A stretch of 64,000 nt of DNA, taken from positions 522,238 through 586,237 of the forward strand of contig NZ_FOSS01000004.1 in the NCBI RefSeq assembly GCF_900114355.1. The letters are read 5' to 3'. This DNA comes from Lysobacter sp. cf310. Its GTDB lineage: Bacteria > Pseudomonadota > Gammaproteobacteria > Xanthomonadales > Xanthomonadaceae. This document shows, piece after piece, positions 52,502-62,793 of the stretch. The translations under genes were made by a program, and so were the position numbers. Below the pieces are notes generated by a model that saw only the letters and a list, made by a program, of their open reading frames with translations, searched no databases and had not been told where the DNA came from. The number at the start of each line of letters is the position of its first letter. Position 1 is the stretch's first letter.

Positions 52502-54202
52502 ATGAGCAACGAACCCTCCGCGGCGGACACCGCCACGCGCGCGCCGGGCGCGCCCTGCAATATCGCCGCCTCCTTGCCGCGCCGCGCCGCCGAGGCGCCC
52601 GAGCGCGTGGCGATGCGTTGCCCGGGCACGCGCGACGCCGATGGCTTGCCGCGTTACGACCAGGTCCTGACCTACGCCGAGCTCGACGCGCGCAGCGACG
52701 CGATCGCGGCCGGCCTGGCCAAGCGCGGCATCGTGCGTGGCACCCGCACCGTGATCATGGTGCGGCCCTCGCCCGAGTTCTTCCTGCTGATGTTCGCCCT
52801 GTTCAAGGCCGGCGCGGTGCCGGTGCTGGTGGACCCGGGCATCGACAAGCGCGCGCTGCGCCAATGCCTGGACGAGGCGCTGCCGGAGGCCTTCATCGGC
52901 ATTCCGCTCGCGCATATCGCGCGGGTGATCTTGCGTTGGGCGCGGACCGCGCGCATCCGCATCAGCACCGGCCGCCGCGCCTGGCTCGCCGACGCGACCC
53001 TGGCCGAAGTCGAGCGCGACGGCGCCGGCGCCGGCGGTCAGCTCGCCGATACCCAGCCCGACGACGTCGCCGCGATCCTGTTCACCAGCGGCTCCACCGG
53101 CGTGCCCAAGGGCGTGGTCTACCGCCATCGCCATTTCGTCGCCCAGATCGAAATGATGGGCCAGGCCTTCGGCATCGTGCCCGGCGGCGTCGATCTGCCG
53201 ACCTTCCCGCCGTTCGCTTTGTTCGATCCGGCCCTGGGTCTGACCTCGATCATTCCCGACATGGACCCGACACGGCCCGCGCAGGCCGATCCGCGCAAGC
53301 TGCACGATGCGATCGCGCGCTACGGCGTCGACCAACTCTTCGGCTCGCCCGCGCTGATGGCGGTGCTGGTCAAGCACGGCGCGCCGCTGACCGGCCTCAA
53401 GCGCGTGACCTCGGCCGGCGCGCCGGTGCCGCCCGACACGGTCGCGGCGCTGCGCGCGCTGCTGCCCGAGGACGCCCAGCTGTGGACGCCCTACGGCGCC
53501 ACCGAATGCCTGCCGGTGGCGGTGATCGAAGGTCGCGAGCTGCAGTCCACGCGTGCGGCCACCGAAGCCGGCGCCGGCACCTGCGTCGGCCATGCGGTGG
53601 CGCCCAACGAGATCCGCATCATCGCCATCGACGACGCGCCGATCGCGCAGTGGTCGGACGCGCGTACGCTCGCGGCCGGCGAAGTCGGCGAGATCACCGT
53701 GGCCGGCCCGACCGCGACCGACAGCTATTTCAATCGCGAAGCCGCGACCCGCATCGCCAAGATCCGCGAAACCCTGGACGACGGCAGCGAGCGCGTGGTC
53801 CATCGCATGGGCGACCTGGGCTACTTCGACGGCGAAGGCCGGCTGTGGTTCTGCGGGCGCAAGACCCATCGCGTCGAAACCGCGCAGGGCCCGCTCTACA
53901 CCGAGCAGGTCGAGCCGGTGTTCAACGCCCATCCGCAGGTGCGGCGCACCGCGCTGGTCGGTGTCGGCGCCGCCGGCGCGCAACGGCCGGTGCTGTGCGT
54001 GGAGCTGGCCGAGGGCGTGCACGCGCGCGACTGGCCCGCGATCGAGCGCGCGCTGCGCGCGATCGGCGCGGCGCACGCGCATACCGCGGGCATCGCCGAT
54101 TTCCTGCGCCACCCGCGCTTTCCGGTCGATATCCGCCACAACGCCAAGATCGGTCGCGAAAAGCTCGCGATCTGGGCCGCCAAAGAGGGAGCGTGGAGAT
54201 GA
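52502..54202 (+). CDS. oleC: OleC, beta-lactone synthetase (acyl-CoA synthetase-like)
   Basis: A 566-residue member of the ANL adenylating superfamily. The P-loop-like [16 protein letters not shown] is near residue 195 and YGATEC is near 333. OleC converts the beta-hydroxy acid from OleD to a beta-lactone using ATP. The final Lys-containing segment ([10 protein letters not shown]) is present. The ATG at 52502 was chosen; upstream in-frame sequence is not family-like. The stop overlaps the oleD start (ATGA). Confidence 0.92.
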   Translation: MSNEPSAADTATRAPGAPCNIAASLPRRAAEAPERVAMRCPGTRDADGLPRYDQVLTYAELDARSDAIAAGLAKRGIVRGTRTVIMVRPSPEFFLLMFALFKAGAVPVLVDPGIDKRALRQCLDEALPEAFIGIPLAHIARVILRWARTARIRISTGRRAWLADATLAEVERDGAGAGGQLADTQPDDVAAILFTSGSTGVPKGVVYRHRHFVAQIEMMGQAFGIVPGGVDLPTFPPFALFDPALGLTSIIPDMDPTRPAQADPRKLHDAIARYGVDQLFGSPALMAVLVKHGAPLTGLKRVTSAGAPVPPDTVAALRALLPEDAQLWTPYGATECLPVAVIEGRELQSTRAATEAGAGTCVGHAVAPNEIRIIAIDDAPIAQWSDARTLAAGEVGEITVAGPTATDSYFNREAATRIAKIRETLDDGSERVVHRMGDLGYFDGEGRLWFCGRKTHRVETAQGPLYTEQVEPVFNAHPQVRRTALVGVGAAGAQRPVLCVELAEGVHARDWPAIERALRAIGAAHAHTAGIADFLRHPRFPVDIRHNAKIGREKLAIWAAKEGAWR

Positions 54203-55188
54203 AGGTACTGGTCACCGGCGGCGGTGGTTTTCTCGGCCAGGCCCTGTGCCGCGGCCTGGTCGAGCGCGGCTATGAGGTCGTCAGTTTCAACCGCGGCCAC
54301 TATCCGGCCCTGGACGCGCTGGGCGTGATCCAGATCCAGGGCGATCTGGCCGATCGCGAGGCGGTGATCGCGGCCGCGCGCGGTTGCGAAGCGGTGTTCC
54401 ACAACGCCGCCAAGGCCGGCGCCTGGGGCAGCTACGACAGCTATCACCAGGCCAACGTGGTCGGTACCGACCACGTGCTCGCGGCTTGCCGCACGCATGC
54501 GATCGGGCGCCTGGTCTATACCTCCACGCCCAGCGTCACCCACCGCGCGACCCATCCGGTGGAAGGCGGCACCGCCGACAACGTGCCCTACGGCGAAGGC
54601 TTCAAGGCGCCGTACGCGACCACCAAGACCATCGCCGAGAAAGCGGTGCTGGCCGCGAACGCGTCCACGCTGGCCACCGTCGCGCTGCGCCCGCGCCTGA
54701 TCTGGGGCGTGGGCGACAACCAGCTGCTGCCGCGCCTGGTCGCGCGCGCGCGGGCCGGACGCCTGCGCTTCGTCGGCGACGGCTACAACAAGGTCGACAC
54801 CACCTATATCGACAACGCCGCGCAGGCGCATTTCGACGCCTTCGATCATCTGGCGCCCGGCGCGGCCTGCGCGGGGCGCGCCTACTTCATCAGCAACGGC
54901 GAACCCAAGACCATGCGCGAGACCTTGAACGGCCTGCTCGCCGCGGTCGGCGCGCCGCAGGTCGACAAGACCCTGCCGTTCGGCGCGGCGTACGCGATCG
55001 GCGCGGTCTGCGAAGGTTTGTGGCATGCCTTGCCGCTGAAGGGCGAGCCGCCGATGACGCGCTTCCTGGCCGAACAGCTGGCGACCTCGCATTGGTACGA
55101 CATGGCCCCGGCGACCCGCGATTTCGGCTATGTGCCGCGGGTGAGCTTTCACGAAGGCCTCACCCGGCTGAAGGCCGCCTGCACGTAA
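54199..55188 (+). CDS. oleD: OleD, NAD(P)H-dependent 2-alkyl-3-oxoalkanoate reductase
   Basis: A 329-residue extended short-chain dehydrogenase. The cofactor loop is [12 protein letters not shown] at residues 5-16. The active-site Tyr is in APYATTK (YxxxK, near 139). It has the 3-beta-HSD-like features seen in OleD. OleD reduces the OleA product to the beta-hydroxy acid. It overlaps oleC by 4 bases, so B, C and D form one unit. OleA, which starts the pathway, is encoded 13.6 kb upstream. Confidence 0.92.
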   Translation: MKVLVTGGGGFLGQALCRGLVERGYEVVSFNRGHYPALDALGVIQIQGDLADREAVIAAARGCEAVFHNAAKAGAWGSYDSYHQANVVGTDHVLAACRTHAIGRLVYTSTPSVTHRATHPVEGGTADNVPYGEGFKAPYATTKTIAEKAVLAANASTLATVALRPRLIWGVGDNQLLPRLVARARAGRLRFVGDGYNKVDTTYIDNAAQAHFDAFDHLAPGAACAGRAYFISNGEPKTMRETLNGLLAAVGAPQVDKTLPFGAAYAIGAVCEGLWHALPLKGEPPMTRFLAEQLATSHWYDMAPATRDFGYVPRVSFHEGLTRLKAACT

Positions 55189-55281
55189 ACGGGCGTCGTC
55201 ACCGCCTGAGCACCTGCGACTGAGCACGATCGGGGCACACCCTCGGTCCTGCCTGGTGCAGGGCCTCCTCAGGAGATCTCC

Positions 55282-55440
55282 ATGCTCAGTTACGCCGTCA
55301 TCTTCTTCATCATCGCCATCGTCGCCGCGGTCCTGGGCTTCAGCGGCATCGCCGGCGCCGCCACCAACATCGCCTGGATCCTGTTCGTCGTCTTCGTGAT
55401 CCTGGCCATCATCTCGCTGCTGCGCGGCCGCAAGGTCTGA
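55282..55440 (+). CDS. DUF1328 small membrane peptide
   Basis: A 52-residue protein with two hydrophobic helices. It reads [19 protein letters not shown] near the start, then [14 protein letters not shown], and ends in LLRGRKV. This matches the DUF1328/YtjA family, very small inner-membrane proteins of unknown role often induced by stress. AGGAGATCTCC lies just before the ATG. A strong hairpin follows the stop. Confidence 0.92.
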   Translation: MLSYAVIFFIIAIVAAVLGFSGIAGAATNIAWILFVVFVILAIISLLRGRKV

Positions 55441-55468
55441 GCCGCCGGACCGGGCGGTGCTGAACGCA

Positions 55469-55494
55469 GTCCCGGCCCGCTCGCGGGCCGGGAC
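55469..55494 (+). terminator. 12-bp hairpin after the DUF1328 gene
   Basis: Perfect arms GTCCCGGCCCGC and GCGGGCCGGGAC with a 2-base spacer, 28 bases past the stop. No T-run follows, but the stem is very stable. Confidence 0.5.
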
Positions 55495-55538
55495 ACTGCG
55501 GTCTCGGGCCCGCCGGGGCGCGGGGCTACAATGAGCGC

Positions 55539-56198
55539 ATGAACACCTCCGCAGACGCCCTGTTCCCGCCCAAACTCAAAAGCTACGCCGGGGGCGCGCT
55601 GGAAGCCGCGCTCAACCGCGCGCTGGCGCTGGACCCCGATACGCGCGACGCGCTGCGCACCCTGGACGGCCGCCGCGTCGCCCTGCACCTGGCAGCACCG
55701 CCGCTGGCGCTGCAGGTGCGCGTGGACGGCGACCGCCTGCGGGTGGGCCCGGTCGAGGCCGAGGTGGAAGCCGATCTGTCGGTGCGCAGCACCCTGGCGG
55801 GGCTGGTCTCGCAACTGCCGTTCCTGCGCAACGACGACGCGCCGCCGGTCGGCAAGCTGCGCATCGAGGGCGACGCCGACCTGGCCCGCCGCCTGCAGCG
55901 CCTGGCCGAGCGTTTCGATCCGGACTGGCAGGGTTCGCTGACCGGCGTGTTCGGCGAGGTGATGGGCGTGCAGATCGCCAACGCGGTGGCCGGCGGGCTG
56001 CGCCACGCGCGCGGCGCGGCCGGCGCCTTCGCCCGCAACGCGGCCGAATTCGTCACCGAGGAATCGCGCGACGTGGTCGCGCGCGACGAGCTCAACGCCT
56101 TCCACGACGACGTCGACGCGGTGCGCGACGACGTCGAGCGCGCCAGCGCGCGCGTAGCGCGCCTGCGCGAGCGCATCGCCGCGCGGAGCGGCGCATGA
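55539..56198 (+). CDS. ubiJ: UbiJ, ubiquinone biosynthesis accessory factor (SCP2-like)
   Basis: A 219-residue protein with an SCP2-type lipid-binding N-terminal domain (about 15-110, with [15 protein letters not shown] and [15 protein letters not shown]) and a C-terminal coiled coil (about 165-215). This is the layout of UbiJ, which organises the soluble coenzyme Q complex and binds its hydrophobic intermediates. It overlaps ubiB by 4 bases (ATGA). In many proteobacteria ubiE-ubiJ-ubiB are linked; ubiE is not seen nearby here. Confidence 0.9.
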   Translation: MNTSADALFPPKLKSYAGGALEAALNRALALDPDTRDALRTLDGRRVALHLAAPPLALQVRVDGDRLRVGPVEAEVEADLSVRSTLAGLVSQLPFLRNDDAPPVGKLRIEGDADLARRLQRLAERFDPDWQGSLTGVFGEVMGVQIANAVAGGLRHARGAAGAFARNAAEFVTEESRDVVARDELNAFHDDVDAVRDDVERASARVARLRERIAARSGA

Positions 56199-57859
56199 AG
56201 TCGGCGTTGCGCGCCTGGCGCATCGGCCGGGTTCTGCTGCGTTACCGGCTCGACGACCTGCTCGACGGCACCCCGGCCGAGCGCTGGCTCAAGCTCGCGC
56301 GTCCGTTCGTGCCGCGCGCCTCGGCCGAGATCGCGGCGATGTCGCGCGGCGCGCGCCTGCGCCTGGTGCTGCAGGAGCTGGGCCCGATCTTCGTCAAGTT
56401 CGGCCAGATCCTGTCCACCCGTCGCGACCTGGTGCCGCCGGACGTGGCGATCGAACTGGCGCTGCTGCAGGACCGGGTCAAACCCTTCGACGGCGAGGCC
56501 GCGCGCGCGATCGTCGAGACCGCGCTGGAACGCAGCATCGCCGAGGCCTTCGAGGCCTTCGACACCACCCCGCTGGCTTCGGCCTCGATCGCCCAGGTGC
56601 ACGCGGCGATCCTGCCCGGCGGCCGCGAGGTGGTGGTCAAGGTGCTGCGCCCCAACATCGAAAAGCAGATCGCCGGCGACATCGCCCTGCTCAAGACCAT
56701 CGCCAGCGTGGTCGACCGCGCCCATCCCAGCGCCGACAAGATCCGTCCGCGCGAGATCGTGGCCGAGATCGAGAGCACCCTGGCCGCCGAGCTGGACCTG
56801 CAGCGCGAGGGCGCCAACGCCAGCGTGCTGCGCCGGTTCTGGAAGGACAGCGAAGACCTCTACGTGCCCGAGGTGATCTGGTCGCACACCGCCGAGCGCG
56901 CCCTGACCCTGGAGCGCGTGTACGGCATTCCGTCCGACGACATCGCCGCGCTCGACGCCGCCGGCATCGACCGCAGCGCGCTGGCGGCCAAGGGCGTGCG
57001 GGTGTTCTACACCCAGGTGTTCCGCGACAACTTCTTCCATGCCGACGCCCACGCCGGCAACATCTGGGTCGACAGCGATCCCAAGCGCAAGAGCAATCCG
57101 CGCTTCATCGCCCTGGACTTCGGCATCATGGGCCAGCTCTCCGACGAGGATCAGTACTACCTCGCCGAGAACTTCATGGCGATCTTCAACCGCGACTACC
57201 GCCGCATCGCCGAGTTGCACGTGCAGGCCGGCTGGATGCCCGCGCATATCCGCATCGACGAACTCGAGGCGGCCACGCGCGCGGTCTGCGAGCCCTATTT
57301 CACGCGCCCGCTCAGCGAGATCTCGCTGGCCGAGGTGCTGGTCAAGCTGTTCCGTACCGCGCAGCGCTACGAGCTGACCCTGCAGCCGCAGCTGATCCTG
57401 CTGCAGAAGACCCTGCTCAACATCGAGGGCGTGGGCCGCTTGCTCGACCCCAAGCTCGACATCTGGGCGGTGGCGCGGCCGGTGCTGCAACGCATCCTGG
57501 TCGAACGCTACAGCCCGCAGCGCCTGGCCTCGGAATTCCGTAAGCGCCTGCCCGAGCTGGTTACGCATGCACCCGAGATGCCGCGCCTGCTGCACGCCTG
57601 GCTGACCCAGCAGGTCAGCGGCGGCCACGAGCTGCGCATGCGTTCGCAGGACCTGGCCGAGCTCACGCGCACGGTGAAGGACGCGCAGCGGCGCACGGTC
57701 GCGGCGATCCTGGGCACCGGCCTGTTGATCGTGGCGGCGGTGCTGTATGGCCTGGAAGCCGGCGGTCCGCGCTTCTGGTCGATCCCGGCCTCGTCGTGGA
57801 TCGCGGGCATCGGCGGTTTGTGGGCGCTGCTGGCGGCGTGGCCGCGGCGCAGCGCTTAG
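56195..57859 (+). CDS. ubiB: UbiB, atypical kinase/ATPase of ubiquinone biosynthesis
   Basis: A 554-residue protein of the ABC1/ADCK/UbiB family. The KxGQ extension is [14 protein letters not shown] (near residue 67). The Ala-rich nucleotide loop is ASASIAQVH (near 130), and DFGIMG (near 309) is the metal-binding segment. Two hydrophobic helices at the C-terminus (about 505-550) anchor it to the membrane. UbiB supports coenzyme Q synthesis in the membrane. Coupled to ubiJ by overlapping codons. The length is normal. Confidence 0.95.
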   Translation: MKSALRAWRIGRVLLRYRLDDLLDGTPAERWLKLARPFVPRASAEIAAMSRGARLRLVLQELGPIFVKFGQILSTRRDLVPPDVAIELALLQDRVKPFDGEAARAIVETALERSIAEAFEAFDTTPLASASIAQVHAAILPGGREVVVKVLRPNIEKQIAGDIALLKTIASVVDRAHPSADKIRPREIVAEIESTLAAELDLQREGANASVLRRFWKDSEDLYVPEVIWSHTAERALTLERVYGIPSDDIAALDAAGIDRSALAAKGVRVFYTQVFRDNFFHADAHAGNIWVDSDPKRKSNPRFIALDFGIMGQLSDEDQYYLAENFMAIFNRDYRRIAELHVQAGWMPAHIRIDELEAATRAVCEPYFTRPLSEISLAEVLVKLFRTAQRYELTLQPQLILLQKTLLNIEGVGRLLDPKLDIWAVARPVLQRILVERYSPQRLASEFRKRLPELVTHAPEMPRLLHAWLTQQVSGGHELRMRSQDLAELTRTVKDAQRRTVAAILGTGLLIVAAVLYGLEAGGPRFWSIPASSWIAGIGGLWALLAAWPRRSA

Positions 57860-57882
57860 TCGCTACGCGGTCCGGGCGTAGA

Positions 57883-58043
57883 GCAAATCCCCCTCAATCC
57901 CCCTCTACAAAGGGGGAGGACAAGCATCATTTTTTAATGGGAGAGGCACGCCCTGTTGTCGAAGCGCGAGACAAGCGGGTGCAGCGAAGCATTCCGACGC
58001 GTGCGGTTCCTCCCTTTGTAGAGGGGGGCTAGGGGGGATTTGC
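57883..58043. repeat. Large inverted-repeat intergenic element
   Basis: Arm 1 (57883-57920, GCAAATCCCCCTCAATCCCC and onward to AAGGGGGAGG) and arm 2 (58008-58043, CCTCCCTTTGTAGAGGGGGG and onward to GATTTGC) are near-perfect reverse complements, about 88 bases apart. It lies between convergent ubiB and the M16 gene. Elements of this type recur in Xanthomonadaceae genomes, and it could also block read-through from both sides. Confidence 0.8.
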
Positions 58044-58068
58044 TTTCGCGCCTACTTGCGAGCGCCGG

Positions 58069-60867
58069 TCAAGGCTTCGCTCCCCCCGCCGCCGCCGCCG
58101 GCTTCGCCGCCGCGTCGAAATCGCCGGCCATGTACACGCTCAGCGTCTCGGGCTTGAAGTGCTTGCGGATCGCCGCGTTCACCTCGTCCGCGGTCAGCGC
58201 CTGCAAACGCGCATCGATGTCCGCCTGATACTTCATGTCGCGGTCCAGGAACAGATTGCCCGACAGGATGCCGGCGATCGCGCCATCGGATTCGCGGCCC
58301 TGCGCGCGCTGCGTCAACAGGCCGGCGACCGCGTCGCGCAGTTCGTCGGCGCCGACGCCGTCGCGGATCCAGCGCGCGTATTCCTCGCGCATCGCCGCCT
58401 CGGCCTTGTCCAGGTTCTGCGGCGCGGCGATGGCCTGGATCATCAGGCTGCCGTCGTCGTCGCGGCCGGCCCGGCTGGCGTCGGCGTCGAGGTTGCTGCC
58501 CACGCCGTAGCTGAGGCCGTCCTTCTGGCGGATGCGGTCGTTCAAGCGCGATTTGCCGCCGCCGCCGAGGATGGTGTTGGCGACCATCAGCGCCGGGTAG
58601 TCGGCGTCGCGGTCGTTGAGCGAGAGGTTGCTGCGCGCGAGCAGCACGCCGTTGGCCTTGTCGGGCGTTTCGAAGCGTTCGCGGCGCGCGGCGACGGCGT
58701 TGTAGTGCGTGGCCATGGGCGCGAACGCGTGCGGCGTGCGCCAGTCGGTGAACAGGCTTTGCAGCTGCGCCTTCAGCGCGACCGGATCGAAGTCGCCGAC
58801 CACGCTGATCTCGCCTTCGGCGGTGCCGTAGAAATCACGATGGAAGGCGCGCAGGTCCTCGACCTTGAGCGCCTTCAGGTCGGCGATCGACTGGTCCAGG
58901 CTGCGCCAGCGCAGCGGATGGCCCTCGGGCCAGGGGTCGAAGTACTGCGACATGGCCATGCCGGCGACGGTGCCGGGTTCCTTGCGCGCGGCTTCCAGGC
59001 CGGTGATCGCCTGCAGGCGGAACTGTTCGAACTCGCTCTGCGGATACTCGGGCTTGCGCAGGATCTGCACCGCCAGCGCCAGCGCTTCGGCAAGTTGGGC
59101 GCGGCGCGTGGTCATGCCGATGTTGGCGCTCTGCAGGCCGCCGCCGATGCCGGCCTCGGTCTTCAGGGCCTCGAAACGCTGGTCGATCTGCTCGCGGCTG
59201 AGCCCGGCCGCGCCGCGCATGATCAGCGAGCCGGCCACGTTGCCCGCGGCCACGCGGCCCTTGAGCGAATCGGCGTCGCCGAAGCGGAAGCGCGCGCTCA
59301 GCACCACGGTCTCGCCGCGGGTCTTCTTCGGCAGCAGGGCCACGCGCAGGCCGTCGCCGAGGGTGAAGGTTTCGGTACGCGCCTGGATGTTGGCCGGGGT
59401 GGGGTCGAACTGTTCGCCCGCGGCCACCGCCGCCTTGCCGGTGTAGCCCTGCAGCACGGTCGCGGCCGCGGGCGCGGCGGCGATCTCGGCGCGGTCGGCG
59501 CGGTCGGTGGGCACGAAGCGGCCCAGCGTACGGTTGCTGGGCTTGAGGTAGTCGCGCGCGACCCGGTTGACGTCGTCCAGAGCGACGTTGTCGAGCGCGT
59601 CGCGGCGCAGGAAGTACAAGCGCCAGTCGCCGGTCGCGATCGCCTCCGACAGGCCCAGCGCGACCGCATTGACGTTGGTGTAGCCCAGTTCGTAGCCGTT
59701 GCGGATGCGCTGCTTGGCCGCGTCCAGTTCGGCCTGGGTGATCGGCGTGGCGGCGATGCCTTCCAGTTGCGTCAGCAAGGCGGCCTCGGCCTTGGCCGCG
59801 TCGCCGTCGCGCGGCAGGCCGATCATCGCCGTCATCAGGCCCGGATCGCGCAGGCTGTCGGCGCCGGCGCTGGCGCCGGCGGCCAGCTTGGTCTCGACCA
59901 GGCTCTTGTGCAGGCGCCCGCCCGGCACGTAGCCCAGGATGTTGGCGAGCAGACCGAGCGCGGCGCTGTCGGGGTGGGTTTCGGCGGGCACGTGGTAGGC
60001 CGCCATCACCAGTTGGATGTCGCCGCTGCGGCGCACCGTCACGCTGCGCTCGCCGTCCTGGGTGGGGTCGACGGTGTAGAACGCGCGCAAGCCGGTCTTG
60101 GGCCGCGCCACCGGCGCGAAGGCCTGAGCGATTTCGCCCAGTGTCTTGGCCGGATCGATGCGGCCGGCGACGATCAGGGTGGCGTTGTCGGGGCGGTACC
60201 AGCTCTTGTAGAAGGCCTGCAGGCGTTCGATCGGCACGCCCTCGACATCGCTGCGCGCACCGATCGTGCTGTGGCCGTAGTTGTGCCAGAGATAGGCAGT
60301 GGACCGCACGCGCTGGGCGAGGATGCCGCTGGGGCTGTTCTCGTTCTTTTCCATCTCGTTGCGGACCACGGTCATCTCGCTGTCGAGGTCCTTCTTGGCG
60401 ACGTTGGAATTGACCATGCGGTCGGCTTCCAGGCCCAGCAGCCAGCGCAGGGTGTCGTCGTTGGCCGGGAACGAGGCGTAGTAATTAGTGCGATCGACAT
60501 TGGTGGTGCCGTTGAAGCCGATGCCGCGCTTCTTCATCTCGGCCGGGATGTCGGTGTGGGTCGGCGTGCCCTTGAACAGCAGATGCTCCAACAGGTGGGC
60601 CATGCCGGTCTCGCCATAGTTCTCGTGCATGGAGCCGACCTGGTAGGTCAGGTTGACCGTCACCGTGGGCTTGCTGGCGTCCGGGAACAGCAGCACGCGC
60701 AAGCCGTTGCCCAGGGTGTATTCGCAGATGCCTTCCACGCAGGGCCCGGCGGCGACGCCCTTGGGCGGCGCGAACGCAGGCTCGGCCGCCTGCGCGGGCA
60801 GGGCCAGCGCCAGGGCCAGCGTCAGCGCGGAAAAAACCGGTCGGGAGGGCAACGGAAACGATCGCAT
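58069..60867 (-). CDS. M16 family zinc metallopeptidase, exported (second copy)
   Basis: A 932-residue protein with a signal peptide (hydrophobic ALTLALALALPAQA, about 14-27). The first M16 half has the zinc motif HLLEH near residue 93, within MAHLLEHLLFKG. The second half starts near 500. It is only distantly similar to the M16 protein at 31117: motifs and order are the same, but sequence differs. It probably degrades peptides in the periplasm. It is transcribed towards ubiB, with the large inverted repeat between the two 3' ends. The ATG at 60867 leaves a good signal peptide; the frame extends upstream. Confidence 0.92.
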   Translation of the reverse strand: MRSFPLPSRPVFSALTLALALALPAQAAEPAFAPPKGVAAGPCVEGICEYTLGNGLRVLLFPDASKPTVTVNLTYQVGSMHENYGETGMAHLLEHLLFKGTPTHTDIPAEMKKRGIGFNGTTNVDRTNYYASFPANDDTLRWLLGLEADRMVNSNVAKKDLDSEMTVVRNEMEKNENSPSGILAQRVRSTAYLWHNYGHSTIGARSDVEGVPIERLQAFYKSWYRPDNATLIVAGRIDPAKTLGEIAQAFAPVARPKTGLRAFYTVDPTQDGERSVTVRRSGDIQLVMAAYHVPAETHPDSAALGLLANILGYVPGGRLHKSLVETKLAAGASAGADSLRDPGLMTAMIGLPRDGDAAKAEAALLTQLEGIAATPITQAELDAAKQRIRNGYELGYTNVNAVALGLSEAIATGDWRLYFLRRDALDNVALDDVNRVARDYLKPSNRTLGRFVPTDRADRAEIAAAPAAATVLQGYTGKAAVAAGEQFDPTPANIQARTETFTLGDGLRVALLPKKTRGETVVLSARFRFGDADSLKGRVAAGNVAGSLIMRGAAGLSREQIDQRFEALKTEAGIGGGLQSANIGMTTRRAQLAEALALAVQILRKPEYPQSEFEQFRLQAITGLEAARKEPGTVAGMAMSQYFDPWPEGHPLRWRSLDQSIADLKALKVEDLRAFHRDFYGTAEGEISVVGDFDPVALKAQLQSLFTDWRTPHAFAPMATHYNAVAARRERFETPDKANGVLLARSNLSLNDRDADYPALMVANTILGGGGKSRLNDRIRQKDGLSYGVGSNLDADASRAGRDDDGSLMIQAIAAPQNLDKAEAAMREEYARWIRDGVGADELRDAVAGLLTQRAQGRESDGAIAGILSGNLFLDRDMKYQADIDARLQALTADEVNAAIRKHFKPETLSVYMAGDFDAAAKPAAAAGGAKP

Positions 60868-60965
60868 GGGCGGTCCTGAATGAAAGACTGGGGGAGCAAA
60901 CGTGTGGCGGACGCTGCTATAGACGAAAATACCCGCTGAGCTCCCTACCGCCTGTGCCATAGAGC

Positions 60966-61697
60966 ATGTCCGAAACCTACAGTTCCCTCGATGCGCCCAG
61001 CGAGCTGCCGGTGCTGTACGCCGACGACAGCCTGGCGATCATCGACAAGCCGGCGGGGCTGATGGTGCACGACAGCGCGCTGGCGCGCGGCGAGACCGAC
61101 TTCGTCGCCGACCGCCTGCGCGAACAGTTCGGCCGGCCGGTGTTCCTGGTCCATCGCCTGGACCGCGCCACCAGCGGCTGCCTGCTGCTGGCGTTCGAGC
61201 GCGAGGTGGCCTCGGCGCTGGGCAAGGTGCTGATGTCGCGCGAGTTCGAGAAGGATTATCTGGCGGTCTGCCGCGGCTGGCCGGAGGATGCGTTCACCAT
61301 CGATTACGCGCTCGACGGCGGGCCGGGCAAGCCGCAGAAGAAGCCCGCGATCACGCGCTTCCGATGCCTGGGCCGCTGCGAGCTCGCGCACCCCTCCGGC
61401 GGTTTCGAAACCTCGCGCTACGCGCTGTTGCTGGCGCAGCCGGAGACCGGGCGCTTCCGCCAGATCCGGCGCCACCTCAAGCACGTCTCGCACCACCTGA
61501 TCGGCGACACCAGCCACGGCGACGGTCGCCACAACCGCGCCTTCCGCATGATGGGCATCCATCGCATGCTGCTGCACGCGCAGCGCCTGGCCTTTCTGCA
61601 CCCGGTCAGCGGCGCGCGCATCGTCGCCACCGCGCGGCCGGACCGCGAACTGGCCAAGGCGCTGGCGCTGTTCGAGCCGGCCGCGCCGGCCGCTTGA
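60966..61697 (+). CDS. truC: tRNA pseudouridine(65) synthase TruC
   Basis: A 243-residue RluA/TruC-family pseudouridine synthase. The catalytic Asp is in VHRLDRATSG (near residue 64). The N-terminus has VLYADDSLAIIDKPAGLMVH, the usual family opening. Downstream are RFRQIRRHLKHVSHHLIGD and LHAQRLAFLHP. TruC modifies U65 in certain tRNAs. The length and motif wording fit TruC better than RluA, but the substrate was not tested. It diverges from the M16 gene. Confidence 0.9.
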   Translation: MSETYSSLDAPSELPVLYADDSLAIIDKPAGLMVHDSALARGETDFVADRLREQFGRPVFLVHRLDRATSGCLLLAFEREVASALGKVLMSREFEKDYLAVCRGWPEDAFTIDYALDGGPGKPQKKPAITRFRCLGRCELAHPSGGFETSRYALLLAQPETGRFRQIRRHLKHVSHHLIGDTSHGDGRHNRAFRMMGIHRMLLHAQRLAFLHPVSGARIVATARPDRELAKALALFEPAAPAA

Positions 61698-61721
61698 GGG
61701 CGGGCGCGGCGCGGGCCGCGC

Positions 61722-62246
61722 CTACTTGGTTTCGGCGCCGGCGCTCTTGCGCTTGACCGCGTCGTTGCGCGCTTCGGCTTCGATGTCCTTCTGCAGCTCC
61801 TGCATCATCGGCACCACCAGCTTCTGCATCGCGCTCATGGTGTTCTGCATCAGCGCCGGCATCTTGTCGAGCAGGCGCTGGCCGGTCGGGCTGGCGTAGA
61901 ACGCGATCAGGGCATCGGTGTCCTGGCCGTCGAAGGTGTCGCGATAGATGTCGCGGTAGATCGGTTCCAGCTTGTCCCAAGCCAGGCTCTTGCGCATCTG
62001 CGCGCTGGACCGGGCGATCACGCTGTTCAAGCGCTCGCGTTCGGCCGGCGTGATCTCGCGGCCGGCCATCATCTGCTCGACCATCTGCTGCTGCGAGGCC
62101 TCGATCTGCGGCAGCATGGTTTCCACGGTCTGGCGCGCGCGCATGACCTCGAGCAGGCGGGACACCTGGGCGTCGCTGGGCGGCGCGGCCAGGGCGGCCA
62201 GCGGCGAGGCCAACATCAGCGCCAGGGCCAGGGCATAGGACTTCAT
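61722..62246 (-). CDS. DUF2059 domain protein, exported
   Basis: A 174-residue protein with a signal peptide (ALALALMLASPLAALA, cleaved near residue 20). The mature part is helical, with IYRDIYRDTFDGQDTDAL and FYASPTGQRLLDKMP, the signature of DUF2059. Its role is unknown; the protein is probably periplasmic. It is convergent with truC, 24 bases apart. The ATG at 62246 gives the full signal peptide. Confidence 0.88.
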   Translation of the reverse strand: MKSYALALALMLASPLAALAAPPSDAQVSRLLEVMRARQTVETMLPQIEASQQQMVEQMMAGREITPAERERLNSVIARSSAQMRKSLAWDKLEPIYRDIYRDTFDGQDTDALIAFYASPTGQRLLDKMPALMQNTMSAMQKLVVPMMQELQKDIEAEARNDAVKRKSAGAETK

Positions 62247-62366
62247 CGGGGGCGATCCTCCTTGATGGGAACCGCATGGTCGTCGGCGGGTGCAGGCGGC
62301 GTCAACGAGCGGACGCGGGCCCGCACTACAATCGCTCCCGTCTACAATCGGGGCCGGAGGGACGCA

Positions 62367-62783
62367 ATGGCCGATCCTGAAATCACCATACCCGAGCAGG
62401 AACTGGTCGAGCGCTTCGTGCGTTCGACCGGGCCGGGCGGGCAAAACGTCAACAAGGTCGCGACCGCGGTGGAGCTGCGCTTCGACGTGGCGCAGTCGCC
62501 GTCGCTGCCCGAACCGGTGCGCGAGCGCCTGCTCGCCAAGCGCGACCGCCGCGTGACCGGCGACGGCGTGCTGGTGATCAGCGCGCAGCGTTTCCGCACC
62601 CAGGAGCGCAACCGCGATGATGCCCGCGAGCGCCTGGCCGCCTTCATCGAAAGCGGCCTGCACGCGCCCAAGCCGCGCATCGCCACCCGTCCCAGTCGCG
62701 CCTCGAAGGAACGCCGCCTGGGCGCCAAGCGCGAGCGCAGCACGGTCAAGCGCGGCCGCGGCCCCACGCGCGATTGGGACTGA
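62367..62783 (+). CDS. arfB: ArfB/YaeJ alternative ribosome-rescue release factor
   Basis: A 138-residue protein. The catalytic GGQ is in STGPGGQNVNK (near residue 25), followed by the RF-1-type domain and a long basic tail (RPSRASKERRLGAKRERS) that enters the empty mRNA channel of the ribosome. This is the layout of ArfB, which hydrolyses peptidyl-tRNA on stalled ribosomes. GGAGG lies 6 bases before the ATG. The acyltransferase gene follows 10 bases later. Confidence 0.95.
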   Translation: MADPEITIPEQELVERFVRSTGPGGQNVNKVATAVELRFDVAQSPSLPEPVRERLLAKRDRRVTGDGVLVISAQRFRTQERNRDDARERLAAFIESGLHAPKPRIATRPSRASKERRLGAKRERSTVKRGRGPTRDWD

Positions 62784-62793
62784 CGGAGACCGC

